This document shows positions 13,421-13,501 of a stretch of 13,501 nt of DNA, in pieces; the first letter of the stretch is position 1; the number at the start of each line of letters is the position of its first letter. The notes beneath the pieces were generated by a model. It saw only the letters and a program-made list of their open reading frames with translations, ran no database searches and was not told where the DNA came from. The stretch spans positions 1 through 13,501 of the forward strand of contig NZ_QFOA01000085.1 of NCBI RefSeq assembly GCF_003248505.1, written 5' to 3'. A program made the translations under genes and the position numbers. Origin of the DNA: Sphingobium sp. GTDB lineage: Bacteria; Pseudomonadota; Alphaproteobacteria; Sphingomonadales; Sphingomonadaceae.

Positions 13421-13501
13421 ATGAAGAGCGCCGTCATCGTCTTTCCGGGCAGCAATTGCGACCGCGATCTGGCGGTGGCATTCGAAACCGCGACCGGTGC
13501 C
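13421..13501 (+). CDS. purQ: Phosphoribosylformylglycinamidine synthase subunit PurQ, N-terminal fragment cut by window edge
   Basis: Glutaminase subunit of FGAM synthase, which supplies ammonia to PurL. Only 27 codons are visible. MKSAVIVFPGSNCDRDLAVA is the recognisable start of the class I glutamine amidotransferase domain of PurQ; the catalytic Cys and His lie beyond the window. The ATG is 3 nt after the purS stop and lacks a strong ribosome site of its own, consistent with coupling to purS. Position directly after purS supports the call. Confidence 0.93.
   Translation, partial: MKSAVIVFPGSNCDRDLAVAFETATGA

Noticed and set aside
1..13501. Search for a mobile element, phage gene, toxin-antitoxin pair, CRISPR array or tRNA
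   Set aside because: None seen. The whole span is filled by core metabolic, respiratory and envelope genes with even codon usage.

Overview
This GC-rich window is a chromosomal core region of an alphaproteobacterium. The full-length protein character suggests a sphingomonad (Sphingomonadaceae): NuoB with an N-terminus reading GVELERPAPGT, NuoG lacking the extra N7 iron-sulfur cysteines, and a purC-purS-purQ order. The taxonomic call rests on remembered family features, not on a database search. I see no mobile element, tRNA, rRNA or CRISPR array.

Bases 1-6938 (minus strand) hold the front of the respiratory complex I operon in the order nuoA-B-C-D-E-F-G. The genes are packed with overlaps or gaps of 0-2 nt. 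nuoG runs off the left edge a few codons before its expected end, so nuoH-N presumably lie beyond it. These seven genes encode the NADH dehydrogenase arm (NuoE, F, G), the quinone-reducing arm (NuoB, C, D) and the first membrane subunit (NuoA).

Bases 7066-8882 (minus) hold efp (translation elongation factor P), a coupled small secreted protein of unknown function, and an inositol-monophosphatase-family gene (suhB-like). All three are upstream of and co-oriented with nuo. Bases 8985-10642 (minus) hold a coupled cell-envelope pair: an L,D-transpeptidase with PGB, LysM-like and YkuD regions, then an M23/LytM-type endopeptidase.

Reading the other way from 10785 is a class V aminotransferase-fold PLP enzyme with a clear twin-arginine signal. 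It is followed by the purine genes purC, purS and the start of purQ (12185-13501).

Most of the window is ordinary housekeeping. The points worth a second look are: the Tat-exported PLP enzyme divergent from peptidoglycan enzymes; a hairpin plus T7 run just upstream of purC; a hairpin that covers the ribosome site of the suhB-like gene; a 65-residue tail without hydrophobic side chains on NuoC; a Gln in a normally hydrophobic position of the NuoF nucleotide site; and TTG starts at nuoA, nuoB and the transpeptidase gene.
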